Assembly: GCA_963820055.1 (NCBI GenBank)
Contig: CAWFYJ010000003.1
Coordinates: 372,001-436,000, forward strand
From: RHKX01 sp963820055
Lineage (GTDB): Bacteria; Actinomycetota; Thermoleophilia; Solirubrobacterales; 70-9
Direction of reading: 5' to 3'
Length of the DNA: 64,000 nt
Shown here: piece after piece, positions 18,725-27,728 of the stretch
Numbering within the stretch: position 1 is the stretch's first letter
Layout of the letters: each line of letters begins with the position of its first letter
Notes under the pieces: generated by a model
The model's database searches: none
Seen by the model: only the letters and a program-made list of their open reading frames with translations
What the model was told of the DNA's origin: nothing
Translations under genes and position numbers: made by a program

Positions 18725-18730
18725 ACTGTA
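18725..18730 (-). promoter_or_regulatory. Possible -10 box for uvrC
   Basis: TACAGT on the minus strand, 10 nt before ATG 18714. A TACACT hexamer on the plus strand at 18747-18752 may serve the divergent hydratase gene 40 nt downstream. Confidence 0.4.
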
Positions 18731-18792
18731 GGGAGGGGCTCCGCCATACACTCGCGCCTGCCCCAAGCCCGCCGAATCCCCGTGGAGAGACC

Positions 18793-19611
18793 ATGAGCAA
18801 CCCGACCCCGCCCGAGCTGAAGACGATGAAGTTCGAGGTCGACGGACCGGTCGGGACGCTGACCCTCTCGCGGCCCGACCACATGAACGCGATGAGCCCG
18901 GAGATGATCGGCGAGCTCGCCCTGATCGCCCCCTGGCTCGCCGACCGGGCGCAGATCCGCGCCCTGATCGTGACCGGCGCCGGCCGCGCCTTCTCCGCCG
19001 GCGGCGACGTCAACTGGTTCCGTCGCGGGATCGAAGAGGACGACATCGACCTCGTCGCCGAGGTCCGCCGCGGCGCCGACGTCCTCCATCAGGCCATCGT
19101 CGACTTCAAGCGCATCCCCTACCCCGTCATCGCCGCGGTCAACGGGCCCGCCGCCGGCGCCGGCTTCTCGCTCGCGCTCATGTGCGACATCCGCATCGCC
19201 GCGGACAACGCCTTCTTCGTCTGCGCCTACGGCCGGATCGGCGCCTCGCCGGACGGCGGCATGACCTACTTCCTCCCTCGCGTCATCGGCCCCTCGGCGG
19301 CGACCGAGCTGATGCTCGAGGACCCCAACCTGACCGCGAACGACGCCCTCGAGCGCGGTCTCGTCTCGCAGGTGGTGCCGGCTGACGAACTGCTGACGGC
19401 CGCCGGCGCCAAGGCCGCCGAGCTGGCGTCCAAGTCCCCGCACTACCAGCGCATGGTCAAGCAGCTGGTCTGGCAGAGCCTCGACAACTCGCTCGCCGAC
19501 CACCTCCAGATCGAGCGCCACGGGATCGCCGACTCGATGGCGACCGAAGACCTCCAGAACGGCGTCCGCGACTTCCTCGCCGGCGAGCAGCCCGCCTTCC
19601 ACGGCCGCTGA
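18793..19611 (+). CDS. Enoyl-CoA hydratase/isomerase family protein
   Basis: 272-residue crotonase-fold enzyme acting on a CoA thioester. The two oxyanion-hole regions are present (GAGRAFSAGGDV and GPAAGAGFSLAL). At the position of the second catalytic Glu it has S-P-D-G-G, as in PaaG-like and delta-3,2-enoyl-CoA isomerases, so isomerase activity is at least as likely as hydration. ATG 18793 follows GGAGAG. It stands alone and divergent from uvrC, with no other beta-oxidation gene adjacent. Confidence 0.85.
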   Translation: MSNPTPPELKTMKFEVDGPVGTLTLSRPDHMNAMSPEMIGELALIAPWLADRAQIRALIVTGAGRAFSAGGDVNWFRRGIEEDDIDLVAEVRRGADVLHQAIVDFKRIPYPVIAAVNGPAAGAGFSLALMCDIRIAADNAFFVCAYGRIGASPDGGMTYFLPRVIGPSAATELMLEDPNLTANDALERGLVSQVVPADELLTAAGAKAAELASKSPHYQRMVKQLVWQSLDNSLADHLQIERHGIADSMATEDLQNGVRDFLAGEQPAFHGR

Positions 19612-19697
19612 CCGGGTCCAGCGTCCGCGAGTTTCTGGCCGCGGGAGCGGGCCGGGAGTAGGCTCGTCCCGAACCCACTAGCCGAGGAGGGACACCC

Positions 19698-20159
19698 TTG
19701 CATTCCCGATTTCTCTCAATGAGCAGAATGCTCGCCGCCGTCGCCGTGGTCGCGGTCGCGTCCCTGGCGCTCGCGGCCTGCGGAAGCAGCGACGACACCA
19801 GTAGCACGGCCGCAACCTCCGACACGACCGCGGCATCCACCGATTCGTCCACGTCGACGACCGCGAGCGGCGGCGCCACCGTCTCCTTCGAGGCCGACCC
19901 GAGCGGCGCGCTCGCCTACACGACGACCGATGTCACCGCCAAGGCCGGGAACGACACGATCGAGTTCGACAACCCGTCCTCCACGGGCCACGACGTCGTC
20001 ATCGAGGACGAGTCCGGCAACGAGGTCGCGAAGACGGACATCATCAGCGGCTCGACGGCCACCACCAGCGCCGACCTGAAGCCGGGCACCTACACGTTCT
20101 ACTGCTCGGTCCCGGGTCATCGCGAGGCGGGCATGGAGGGCACGCTCACGGTCAAGTGA
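19698..20159 (+). CDS. Cupredoxin (plastocyanin-like blue copper) lipoprotein
   Basis: 153 residues. Signal peptide with lipobox L-A-A-C, a Ser/Thr-rich spacer, then a single cupredoxin domain of about 95 residues. The type 1 copper ligands are visible: His in T-G-H-D-V-V, then C-S-V-P-G-H-R-E-A-G-M supplying Cys, His and Met. A one-electron carrier on the outer face of the membrane; the partner is unknown. The TTG at 19698 is chosen because GAGGAGG ends 7 nt upstream; the internal ATG 19719 has no ribosome site. Confidence 0.9.
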   Translation: MHSRFLSMSRMLAAVAVVAVASLALAACGSSDDTSSTAATSDTTAASTDSSTSTTASGGATVSFEADPSGALAYTTTDVTAKAGNDTIEFDNPSSTGHDVVIEDESGNEVAKTDIISGSTATTSADLKPGTYTFYCSVPGHREAGMEGTLTVK

Positions 20160-20457
20160 CCTGAGTTGTTGGCGGGCACGGTACGGCGGGTGCATCGGCG
20201 GGCAGCAGACCATGCGACGGGGCTGCAGAGCCGGGCGGGGGCACCCCACCGGCCCTTCACACGTTCATCGGCGGGCGTGGCGGCGTGGCGCCGGGACCGA
20301 CAGCGAGCGAGCGGAAGCGGAAAACGCCCATATACGGAAGCTTTTCGGGCTCCGCTCGTAGAGCAGCCGCCCCGGTCCTCCTCCCCAGCCCCTATTCAAG
20401 CCCGCCGATCCCCCGGCCCCGGCTCACCGGGAGCACCGGCCCGTCACCGAAGACAAG
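20160..20457 (+). other. Intergenic stretch without recognisable gene
   Basis: About 300 bases between the convergent cupredoxin and MaoC genes. It holds several GCGGG-rich runs and one A/T-richer patch around 20320-20345. I see no convincing ORF, RNA or strong hairpin. Confidence 0.5.
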
Positions 20458-20925
20458 TCAATCGACGAGGATCCGGCCGACGCTGTCGGCGACGCAGCAG
20501 GGCTTCTCGTTCCCCTCGACCTCGACCGTGAAGCGGGTGACCTGCTGGTACCAGCCGCCGCCGATCTCGTCGAGGGAGATGATCTCGGCGGTCGCGCGGA
20601 GCCTCGAGCCGGCCGGCACCGGGGCCGGGAAGCGGACCTTGTTCCAGCCGTAGTTGACGCCGAGCTTGAAGCCGGTCGTCTCGACGAGCGCGAGGCGCAT
20701 GCCGTCGATCATCGAGAGCGTCAGGTTGCCGTGGGCGATCGTCTGGCCGAACGGGCTCTCGGCCTTGGCGCGCTCGACGTCGACGTGGATCCACTGGTCG
20801 TCGCCGGAGAGGCGCCCGAAGTCGTCGATGTCGGCCTGGGTGACCTCGCGCCACTCGCAGGGGCCGATGGTCTTGCCGACCATCTCCTTCGCCTCTTCGA
20901 TCCCGTTGATCTTGACCAGCGCCAT
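20458..20925 (-). CDS. MaoC-like (R)-specific enoyl-CoA hydratase
   Basis: 155 residues, single hot-dog fold. The hydratase dyad is present: Asp and His in D-D-Q-W-I-H-V-D, followed by the conserved A-H-G-N-L-T loop. It resembles actinobacterial NodN/MaoC-like dehydratases of about 150 residues that hydrate or dehydrate (R)-3-hydroxyacyl-CoA. ATG 20925 is preceded by a TAGGCT box 9 nt away. It is monocistronic, and the cell-wall hydrolase gene downstream ends 20 nt before the promoter. Confidence 0.85.
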   Translation of the reverse strand: MALVKINGIEEAKEMVGKTIGPCEWREVTQADIDDFGRLSGDDQWIHVDVERAKAESPFGQTIAHGNLTLSMIDGMRLALVETTGFKLGVNYGWNKVRFPAPVPAGSRLRATAEIISLDEIGGGWYQQVTRFTVEVEGNEKPCCVADSVGRILVD

Positions 20926-20934
20926 GGCCGCGGC

Positions 20935-20940
20935 AGCCTA
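20935..20940 (-). promoter_or_regulatory. -10 box for the MaoC gene, leaderless type
   Basis: TAGGCT on the minus strand, 9 nt before ATG 20925. Confidence 0.45.
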
Positions 20941-20944
20941 TCGC

Positions 20945-21928
20945 TCAGGCGACGAGCCGGACCTCGAGGGCGGGTGGCCCGACGGACAGATCCCCGGCCC
21001 CGTCGAGGAGGGCGAGGATGCGGGCGACGTAGGCCTGCGTCTCCGGGTAGGGAGGCACGCAGTCGCATCCAGAAACGGCTCCGGGGCCGGCGTTGTAGGC
21101 CGCGAGCGCGAGCGGCACCGACCCGAACTGACCGAGCAGCTCGGCCATCAGCCGCGCCTGGGCGTCGATCGCGGCGACCGGGTCGAACGGATTCCGGAGG
21201 CCGTAGGCGGCGGCCGTAGCCGGCATGAACTGCGCGATCCCCTGCGCGCCGGCCGGCGACATCGCGTTCGGGTTGAAGTTCGACTCGGCCATCAGCTGCG
21301 CGGCCAGCAGCGCCGCCGAGACGTCGTAGCGGGAGGCGGCGGCGAGCAGCGGCGCCCGGAACTGCGACGGGACGAAACCCGGCAGCCCGGCCCCTCCCCC
21401 GCCGCGCCCGTCCGGCTCGGCCCCCGTCGCGGCGACGCGATTGCCCTCCGCCGAACACGGCGCCGGGCCGGCCGTCGAACCCGTAATGCCACGCCTCCCA
21501 GGAGTAGCGCTGGACGAACCCGAACCGCCCGGCGTTGGCGGCGAGCCAGCCGTAGGCGGCCGACGATCCGAGGTCGAGCTCGGTGCCGCAGCGATGCAGC
21601 GACGTGCCCGGCGGGCGCGACCCAGCGCGGATCGGGGTTGGCGTTCCAAAGGCGCTGCTGCTCGGCGTCGGAGCGGTAGGCGGAGTTGATCACCAGACGA
21701 CACGCCCGCCGAGCGCGCCGCGGCGGCCATCCGGTCGAACGCGACCGCGACGTCGGGCCGCATCGGCTTGCCCTGCCGGTAGGCGAGCGGGCCGGCGTAG
21801 CCGCCGCCGCTCGCCGTCGCCGGCTGCCCGGCCGCGCCGGTCGCGCGCGGCCAGATCGAGATCTCCGCCTCGGGCGCTGACCGAGGTCCGCGGCGACCGT
21901 CCGCCTCGCGACTCACGCCCCCGATCAT
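20945..21928 (-). CDS. VanY-type carboxypeptidase fused to a lytic transglycosylase; frameshifted in this sequence
   Basis: Reconstructed across several frames, about 325 residues. N-terminal half: D-alanyl-D-alanine carboxypeptidase of the VanY group (INSAYRSDAEQQRLW, later SWEAWHYGFDG with the W-H-x-x zinc ligand region). C-terminal half: SLT lytic transglycosylase with catalytic Glu in A-E-S-N-F-N-P, then AQGIAQFMP and the ALAAYNAGPG motif. It is last in the pilus-like cluster, and its ATG overlaps the previous stop (ATGA). The enzyme probably opens peptidoglycan for the pilus or secretion apparatus. Frame breaks are probably consensus errors. Confidence 0.7.
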   Translation of the reverse strand: MIGGVSREADGRRGPRSAPEAEISIWPRATGAAGQPATASGGGYAGPLAYRQGKPMRPDVAVAFDRMAAAARSAGVSSGDQLRLPLRRRAAAPLERQPRSALGRARRARRCIAAAPSSTSDRRPPTAGSPPTPGGSGSSSATPGRRGITGSTAGPAPCSAEGNRVAATGAEPDGRGGGGAGLPGFVPSQFRAPLLAAASRYDVSAALLAAQLMAESNFNPNAMSPAGAQGIAQFMPATAAAYGLRNPFDPVAAIDAQARLMAELLGQFGSVPLALAAYNAGPGAVSGCDCVPPYPETQAYVARILALLDGAGDLSVGPPALEVRLVA

Positions 21929-22374
21929 CGATCTCGCGCCTCGACGTCGACCCGGACCCGCAGCGGTGCGATCGAGCCGCCGTCGGGAAAGGTGACGTCG
22001 ACCAGGCGCGGCGTCGAGATCGTTCCGCTCGGCGGCGTCGACGGCCGCCGCCCGCGCTCGGGCCAGGTACTCGGACCGGCTCAGGTGGGCCGGGTTCGGG
22101 AGCCCGTTCGGCAGGACGCGGCGGGAACGAACAGCCGGCTGAAGTCGTCGCGCATCGACCGGGCCGCCGAGATCGCCGCGAGATCGGCCGCCCGCTGCAG
22201 CCGGCCCTTCGCCGTCGCCGCCCCCCCGATCGCGAGCAGGATCAGGGCGAGCGGCGACGACGAGGATCGCGACCCCGAGCACGGCGGGCAGCGCCTGGGC
22301 CCGCTCGGCCCGCAGCCCGAGGCGGGCCGGGTCCGGCGCCGCGGGCCGCGCGACCCGACAAGCGCGGCCAGCAA
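21925..22374 (-). CDS. TadG-like pilus-assembly protein, frameshifted in this sequence
   Basis: About 150 residues after joining frames. An N-terminal basic stretch is followed by a hydrophobic segment (ALPAVLGVAILVVA) and a helix rich in Ala and Asp (RLQRAADLAAISAARSM), the usual start of TadE/TadG pseudopilin-like proteins of tight-adherence systems. The likely start is TTG 22374. It ends in D-V-E-A-R-D-R, overlapping the VanY-SLT start. Identity is based on pattern and neighbourhood rather than on strong motifs. Confidence 0.5.
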
Positions 22375-22991
22375 TCGCTCGGCTCGGCGGCCGCTCTCGC
22401 CGCCCGGCTCGAGCCCGGCGAGGGCCCGGCGGACGCGCGACCGGGCCGATCGGCGGGATCCAGACCTTCATCGGGATCCCCTCGTCGCGCAGCTCCGCGG
22501 CGAGCAGCGCGATCAGCGGCCGGTCGGCGCCGCGCTCGGCCCTTGAGCAGCACCGAGCGCCGCCCCGGCAGCGCCGACTCCGAGCAGGGCCCGGAAGTCG
22601 GCGCGGTCGCAGACGGCGACGACGAGGGCCGCCCCGAGCTCCGGCGCCGAGGACGGCGGCGAGCAGCGTCGGCCCGCTCCGGCGGCGTCCGCGCGTCGCC
22701 GGCGGCGTCGCGAAGCAGAGCCGGCCGCGGGCGGCCGCCCTCAGGCCGGGTGCCGACTCGCGGCAGGCGTCCTCGAGCGCCCGCGCCGCCGTCGGAGGCG
22801 AGCACGGACCCGCGCAGCGGCCGCGCGGCGTCCCGGAGGTCGAGCGAGCAGGACGTCCTCGGTCCGCCGGCGTCGAGTCGACCGGCGTCGCGGCGACGCC
22901 GACCGCCGCCGCCGCAGCCGCCTGCGGCCGGCCGTCGCCGTCGCCGACGCGCGGCGCAGAGCAGCGAGTCGCGGCGGGACCGCCTCGTCAT
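22375..22991 (-). CDS. Unrecognised protein of the pilus-like cluster, frameshifted in this sequence
   Basis: About 200 residues; the frame changes several times. Readable parts include an N-terminal basic start (MTRRSRRDSLL), an Ala/Val-rich stretch, a segment with CRESAPG and CFATPPAT, and a C-terminal piece reading LAAELRDEGIPMKVWIPPIG. Alternating hydrophobic strands suggest an alpha/beta protein, but I find no nucleotide-binding motif. The ATG overlaps the stop of the TadE-like gene (TGATG). No function is assigned. Confidence 0.4.
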
Positions 22992-23359
22992 CAGCCCGCC
23001 TCCGGCCTCGCGTAGGCGCCGGAGTCGACCCCGAGCCGGCCGCCGAGCCCGGGCAGCAGCGCCGGCGGGTCGAGCTCGACCGCGGACCCTGCCGCCGGCG
23101 ACGTCGACGTCGACCCTGCCGCGCGGCCCAGCCCGGCAGGCCCGTCCGCGCCGCCGCCTCCGGGTCGCGGCCGTCGGCGGCCGCGATCGCGCCCGCCTCG
23201 GCGGCGCCGTCGGCGAGCGACTGCGCGTAGCCGACCGCGAGCAGCTGCAGGGCGATCAGCGCGGCGAGCGAGGAGGACGGCAGCCCGGCGATCAGCTCGA
23301 GCTGCGCCTGGCCGGCCGTCGGACGGGCCCGGGCGGCGATCGCCGGCCGGCTCAGCCAT
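22991..23359 (-). CDS. TadE-like protein, frameshifted in this sequence
   Basis: About 120 residues. After a short basic start it reads AQLELIAGLPSSSLAALIAL, a single membrane helix preceded by a Glu, as in TadE-like pseudopilins. The rest is a short extracytoplasmic domain ending in RLGVDSGAYARPEAG. It overlaps the first TadE-like gene at one end and the unknown gene at the other. It is the second of two similar small proteins. Confidence 0.5.
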   Translation of the reverse strand: MAEPAGDRRPGPSDGRPGAARADRRAAVLLARRADRPAAARGRLRAVARRRRRRGGRDRGRRRPRPGGGGADGPAGLGRAAGSTSTSPAAGSAVELDPPALLPGLGGRLGVDSGAYARPEAG

Positions 23360-23737
23360 CGGGCAGCCCCGTCCGGAGGGCCCGAGCAGGGCCGACGCCG
23401 TGACCGGGATCCGCGGCATGAACGAGCAGCGACAGCGGCCGCGGCGCCTCGGACCTCGACCTCGGCCCGGTCGCCGTGCTCCCGCACCGACATGCCGTCC
23501 CGGAGCGCCTCGGGCAGGGCCGCCCGCGCGGCCCGCTCGACGTCGGTCCCCGCGTAGGCGGCCCGCGCGGCCGCCCGGGCGGCATTCGCGGCCGAGAGCG
23601 CCGCATGGCCGGCGAGCGCGAACTGGGCCATCGTCAGAGCGACCAGGATCAGGGCCGGGACGACCGCGACGAGAGCGACCGAGGCCTGACCGCTCTCGCC
23701 CGCGCCTCCCGTCACGTGTCCGCTCGTCCGGTGCCAT
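23352..23737 (-). CDS. TadE-like protein, first gene of the pilus-like cluster; frameshifted
   Basis: About 125 residues. Reads GESGQASVALVAVVPALILV, the Gly-Gln-Ala-Ser plus hydrophobic helix arrangement of TadE family minor pseudopilins, then a helix (AANAARAAARAAYAG) and a short domain with SVREHGDRAEVEVR. ATG 23737 is supported by a TAGCTT box 6 nt upstream, and one extra base near 23715 links it to the conserved frame. The ATPase and inner-membrane genes of a full Tad system are not in this window. Confidence 0.5.
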
Positions 23738-23743
23738 GACCCG

Positions 23744-23749
23744 AAGCTA
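23744..23749 (-). promoter_or_regulatory. -10 box for the pilus-like cluster, leaderless type
   Basis: TAGCTT on the minus strand, 6 nt before ATG 23737. Confidence 0.4.
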
Positions 23750-23838
23750 GGCCCGCGGCGCGCACGCGTGGCGCGCACGAAGTGACGATTCAGCGCCGGG
23801 AGGGGAACGATTCGCGCCCCCGGGGTCCGACGAGCGAT

Positions 23839-24194
23839 CTACAGGCTCTGGGCTTCCCGCCAGGTGTTGAAGATCAGCCAGCCGGAGACGGCCAGGATCG
23901 CGATCCAGGCGACCGTGCCCGGCCCCGACGACGAGCAGCTCGTCGGTGCCGACGATCATCAGCGCGATCGCGCCGATGCTGCCGTAGATCAGCCAGCGCT
24001 GGCGATCGGTGAACGTGTCGCGCTGCAGGCCGGTGTCCCTCCAGAGCCGGATCAGCAGGGCGACGATCGCCAGGCCCATGACGAGCCCGAGGAAGACGAG
24101 GATGCCCTGCGGCGACGTTGCGAGCCCGGCCGGCAGCAGCGTCAGCGCCGAGCGCCAGGAGGACGATGATCGCGACGTTGCGAACGGCCTTCAT
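23839..24194 (-). CDS. Small membrane protein of unknown function, frameshifted in this sequence
   Basis: About 117 residues after allowing two single-base insertions; the length of 3n+2 fits. Three or four hydrophobic segments: MKAVRNVAIIVLLALGA, VFLGLVMGLAIVALLIRLW and IYGSIGAIALMIVGTDELL, ending in FNTWREAQSL. I recognise no family. It lies downstream of the phosphate-transport genes in the same direction. Confidence 0.5.
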
Positions 24195-24229
24195 GGCCTA
24201 ATGGTGACGGATCGAGGTGACCGAGCGGC

Positions 24230-24503
24230 TCACCGGCTGATCATCACGATCAGAGCCGACCCCGATCGCGCCGGCGAAGACGAGCGCGCCGACGGCGCCG
24301 ATCGCCGCGGCGCCGATCGCGGCGCGCGTCCCGCGGCCCTCCCGCCGCCGCTCGGCGAACGTGGCGAGGCCGTAGATCGCCGTCGAGGCGGCGAACGTGA
24401 CCGTCACGCCGGCGATCAGCGAGGCGACCGTGGCGTCGAGCAGCGCCTCGCCGTCGACGACCTTCGCGACGAGGACCGCGGGATCGCGGCCAGCGGCGCT
24501 CAT
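24230..24503 (-). CDS. Small membrane protein following the phosphate transporter
   Basis: About 90 residues with two membrane segments (ATVASLIAGVTVTFAASTAI and AAIGAVGALVFAGAIGV). The ATG overlaps the transporter stop (ATGA), so translation is coupled. One base too many near 24253 changes the last residues: without it the protein ends A-L-I-V-M-I-S-R at 24230, with it at 24198. Possibly an accessory of the transporter; the family is not recognised. Confidence 0.55.
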
Positions 24504-25607
24504 ACGATCGGCACCGGATCCCCCCGGCGGATCCGCGGGCGAAGAGCGCCGAGCCCGAGCATGATCGCGAGCAGCGGAGAGGACCACCGGACCGGCGGCG
24601 CCCGTCGCCGAAGATGCTCGTGAAGCCGTAGGAGGCCGCGCCGATCGCCGCCGCGGCCGGCATCGTCAGCACCCAGGCGACGACGAGGTTCCCGGCGACG
24701 CCCCAGCGGACGGCGGAGAGCCGCTTGCCGGCGCCGGAGCCCATGATGCCGCCGGCGATCACCTGCGTCGTCGAGAGCGGGAAGCCGAAGTGCGAGGAGG
24801 CGAGGATCGCCGCCGCGCCGGCGCCCTGGGCGGAGAAGCCCTGGGCCGAGTCCATCTTGATGATCCGGGTGCCCATCGTCCGGATGATCCGCCAGCCGCC
24901 GGTGTAGGTGCCGAGCGCGATCGCCGACGCGGAGGCGGCGATCACCCAGGTCGGGATGTCGAAGTTGGTCGTCGGAGAGGTTGCCGTTGGCGATCAGCGC
25001 CAGCGTGATCACGCCCATCGTCTTCTGCGCGTCGTTGGTGCCGTGGGCGAGCGCGAGCAACCCGCCGGAGACGACCTGGCCGCGCCCGGAACCCCCGCGT
25101 CACCGGCCCGGGCCGCAGCCGGCCGCAGATCCGGTAGGCGACGCCGATCGCGATCACGCCGATGATGAAGGCCACGATCGGAGCGACGACCGCCGGGATC
25201 AGGACCTTGCCGACGAGGCCCTCGCCGAGCACGGCCGACGTGCCGACGGCGGCGATCACCGCGCCGACGATCCCGCCGATCAGGGCGTGCGAGGAGCTCG
25301 AGGGCAGGCCGAAGTACCAGGTGGTCAGGTTCCAGGCGATCGCGCCGACGCAGGCCGGCGAAGATGACCGTCGGCGTGATCGCGGTCGCCTGCGACGATG
25401 TCCTCGGCGATCGTCGCGGCGACCTGGATCGAGATGAACGCGCCGGCGAAGTTGAGGAGTCGCCGCCATCCCGACGGCGGCGCGCGGCGACATCGCGTGC
25501 GTGGAGATCGACGTCGCGACGACGTTCGCGGTGTCGTGGAAGCCGTTCGTGAAGTCGAACACGAGCGCCGTGACGATCACGATGACGAGAACGATGTCGC
25601 CGTCCAT
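24500..25607 (-). CDS. pit: Inorganic phosphate transporter, PiT family; frameshifted in this sequence
   Basis: Low-affinity, cation-coupled phosphate uptake. The two PiT signatures are present in different frames: N-terminal D-F-T-N-G-F-H-D-T-A-N and internal L-A-H-G-T-N-D-A-Q-K-T-M-G. The segment GLPSSSSHALIGGIVGA and its internal repeat GFPLSTTQVIAGGIMG are the paired re-entrant repeats. I count seven single-base insertions; the 1108-nt length (3n+1) agrees and gives 366 residues. Directly downstream of the DUF47 gene, a classic pair. Confidence 0.85.
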
Positions 25608-25625
25608 CGCCTACTCCCGGGTCGC

Positions 25626-26260
25626 TCATGCGTTCTTGATCGCGACGCCCTCGATGATGTGGGCGCAGGTCTCGGTCGCGTCGATCGCGCGCTCGAGGAC
25701 GGCGAAGATGTCCTTCCAGCGGATCACGACCATCGGGTCGATCCCGTTGGCGAAGAGCGACGCGACGGCGTCGCGGGAGATCCGGTCGCCGTCGTTCTCG
25801 AGCCGGTGGATCTCGATCAGGTGGCGGTCGAGGTCCTTGAAGCCGCGGAGCCCGGCGAGCGCCGTCGCGAGCTCGTCGCAGCATCCGACGAGGACGTCGG
25901 CGAGGGCGAGCGACTGCTGCCATCGGCGCCTCGATCTGGTAGAGCCCGAGGAAGTCGGCGGCCTCCTCGATGTAGTCGACGACGTCGTCGACCTTGGTGG
26001 CGAGGCCGTAGATGTCCTCGCGGTCGAACGGCGTCACGAAGGTCGAGTTGAGGCGCTTGATGATGTCGTGGGTGATCCGGTCGCCCTCCTGCTCGGACTT
26101 GAGGATCTCCCGGTTCAGGCCCTCCGACCCGTCGGGCCAGTTCTGGAGCATCTCCTGGAGCAGGCCGGCCGAGCGGACGGCGTTCTGACCCGACTCGGTC
26201 GAGCAGGTCGAAGAAGACACGATCCTTGGGCGCGAAGCTGAGACTGACCACGTTCGGCAA
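25626..26260 (-). CDS. DUF47/PhoU-like phosphate-transport partner, frameshifted in this sequence
   Basis: About 210 residues, all-helical UPF0111 family. Readable motifs include SFAPKDRVFFDL at the N-terminus, EQEGDRITHDIIKRLN, FDREDIYGLATKVDDVVDYIEE and the second repeat RLENDGDRISRDAV with its helical partner. Two single-base insertions (near 25921 and 26203) explain the broken frame and the 3n+2 length. Members regulate or gate PiT transporters, and the pit gene starts 18 nt downstream. The start is probably TTG 26260. Confidence 0.8.
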
Positions 26261-26325
26261 TATCGCAGCTTCGGCCCGCCGCCGTCAGCCACGGGCCGCC
26301 GGACAGCCCGCAAACGCCGGATTGA

Positions 26326-27411
26326 TCAGCCGAGGTGGGCGGCGACGTCGTCCGCGAGGCGCTCGGCGGCATGCCCGTCCCAGAGCGGCGGCGGCTCCGG
26401 CGGGACCTCCGTCCGCGGCGGCGATCAGCGCCGGCAGCGTCGGCGATCCGCGCCGGGTCGAGGCCGAGCAGGTGGTTGGTCCCGTGCTCGATCGTGATCG
26501 GCCGCTCGGTGTTGTCGCGCAGCGTGAAGCAGGGGACGCCGAGGTAGGTCGTCTCCTCCTGGATGCCGCCGGAGTCGGTCAGGACCGCGGCCGCATCGGC
26601 CTCGAGCGAGAGGAAGTCGAGATAGCCGACCGGGTCGACCAGCCGCAGGCCGGCGGGAAGCTCGTCGGCGGCGGCGCCGAGCGCCGCCCGCGTCCGCGGG
26701 TGGACCGGGAAGAGCGACCGGCATCGACTCCGAGACGGACGCCGAGGGCGTCGATCGCCGAGCCGAGCAGCGGCCCGTCGACGAGCGCGGGGCGATGCAG
26801 CGTGACGAGCAGGTAGGAGCCCGGCTCGAGGCCGTGGGCGGCACAGGCGCCGCGGTCGCGGAACTCGCCCTCGAGGGCGACGAGCGAGTCGATCATCGTG
26901 TTGCCGACGAGATGGACGCGCTCCGCGCCGATGCCCTCGGCGTCGAGGTTGACGGCGGCCTCGGGCGAGTGCGTGAAGAGCAGGTCCGAGACCTGGTCGG
27001 TGAGGACCCGGTTGACCTCCTCGGGCATCGTCCGGTCGAAGCTGCGCAGGCCCGCCTCGACGTGGGCGAGCGGGATCCGCAGATGGGCGCATGCGAGCGC
27101 GGCCGCGAGCGTCGAGTTGACGTCGCCGGGCACGATCACGAGGTCGGGCTCCTCGGCCGCGAGGACCGGAGCGATCGCCTCGAGGACGCCGCCGAGCTGG
27201 GCGGCGTGCGAGCCGGAGCCGACGCCGAGCATGTGGTCGGGCTCGGGCACGCCGAGCTGCTCGAGGAAGATCCCCGACATCATCCGGTCGTAGTGCTGGC
27301 CGGTGTGGACGAGCACGTGGCGGCCGTCCGGGTCGGCCGCCGCAGGGCGGCGATGACCGGCGCCATCTTGACGAAGTTCGGACGCGTCCCGACGACGTGG
27401 AGGAGCTTCAT
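26326..27411 (-). CDS. wecB: UDP-N-acetylglucosamine 2-epimerase (non-hydrolysing), frameshifted in this sequence
   Basis: Makes UDP-ManNAc for surface polysaccharide or teichuronic-type polymers. 360 residues after correction. Motifs: V-G-T-R-P-N-F-V-K-M at the start, HTGQHYDRMM, GDVNSTLAAALA, HVEAGLRSFDRTMPEEVNR, FPVHPRTR and TDSGGIQEE. Five frame changes are needed (one missing base near 27340, four extra bases near 26730, 26715, 26438 and 26410), and the net of three fits the 3n length. ATG 27411. Confidence 0.85.
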
Positions 27412-27427
27412 CGTTCGCCCACTCCGC

Positions 27428-27704
27428 TCAGGCGAGCGCGTCGATCCGCGCGGCCAGGTCGAAGTCGGCCGCGGTCAGCCCGCCCTCGGAGTGCGTCGAG
27501 ATCCGGACGCGTGACCGTCGCCCACGAGATCTCGAGGTCGGGGTGATGGCCGAGCTCCTCGGCCGGGCCGACGATCTCGCCGGCGAAGCGGACCGAGCCG
27601 ACGAAGTCGCCGCGGTCGAACTCGCGGACGATCGCGTCGCCGTCGCGGCTCCACCCCTCCCGGTCGGCGAGCCGGCTCTCGATCTCCTCGTCGCTCAGCA
27701 GCAT
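27428..27704 (-). CDS. phhB: Pterin-4a-carbinolamine dehydratase
   Basis: About 91 residues. The family hallmark E-x-x-x-H-H-P is present (ELGHHPDLEISWATVTV), as are the N-terminal W-S-R-D-G and the C-terminal G-L-T-A-A-D-F-D-L-A-A-R-I-D. Dehydrates 4a-hydroxytetrahydrobiopterin; many bacterial copies have another, often molybdopterin-linked, role. One extra base near 27512 splits the frame, matching the 3n+1 length. ATG 27704 is leaderless-type, 24 nt from the divergent BtuF-like start. Confidence 0.85.
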
Positions 27705-27710
27705 CGGCCG

Positions 27711-27716
27711 ATCCTA
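27711..27716 (-). promoter_or_regulatory. -10 box for the pterin dehydratase, leaderless type
   Basis: TAGGAT on the minus strand, 6 nt before ATG 27704. It overlaps the opposing box of the BtuF-like gene by two bases. Confidence 0.45.
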
Positions 27717-27720
27717 TAGT
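27715..27720 (+). promoter_or_regulatory. -10 box for the BtuF-like gene, leaderless type
   Basis: TATAGT, 8 nt before ATG 27729. The best match to the consensus in the window. Confidence 0.55.
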
Positions 27721-27728
27721 CAGGGCCG

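Noticed and set aside
16828..19602. 924-codon version of uvrC
   Set aside because: The extra N-terminus is antisense to the enoyl-CoA hydratase gene; the UvrC homology begins at 18714.
20160..20457. Short ORFs in the gap between cupredoxin and MaoC genes
   Set aside because: Arg/Pro-rich, without ribosome site, promoter or recognisable motif.
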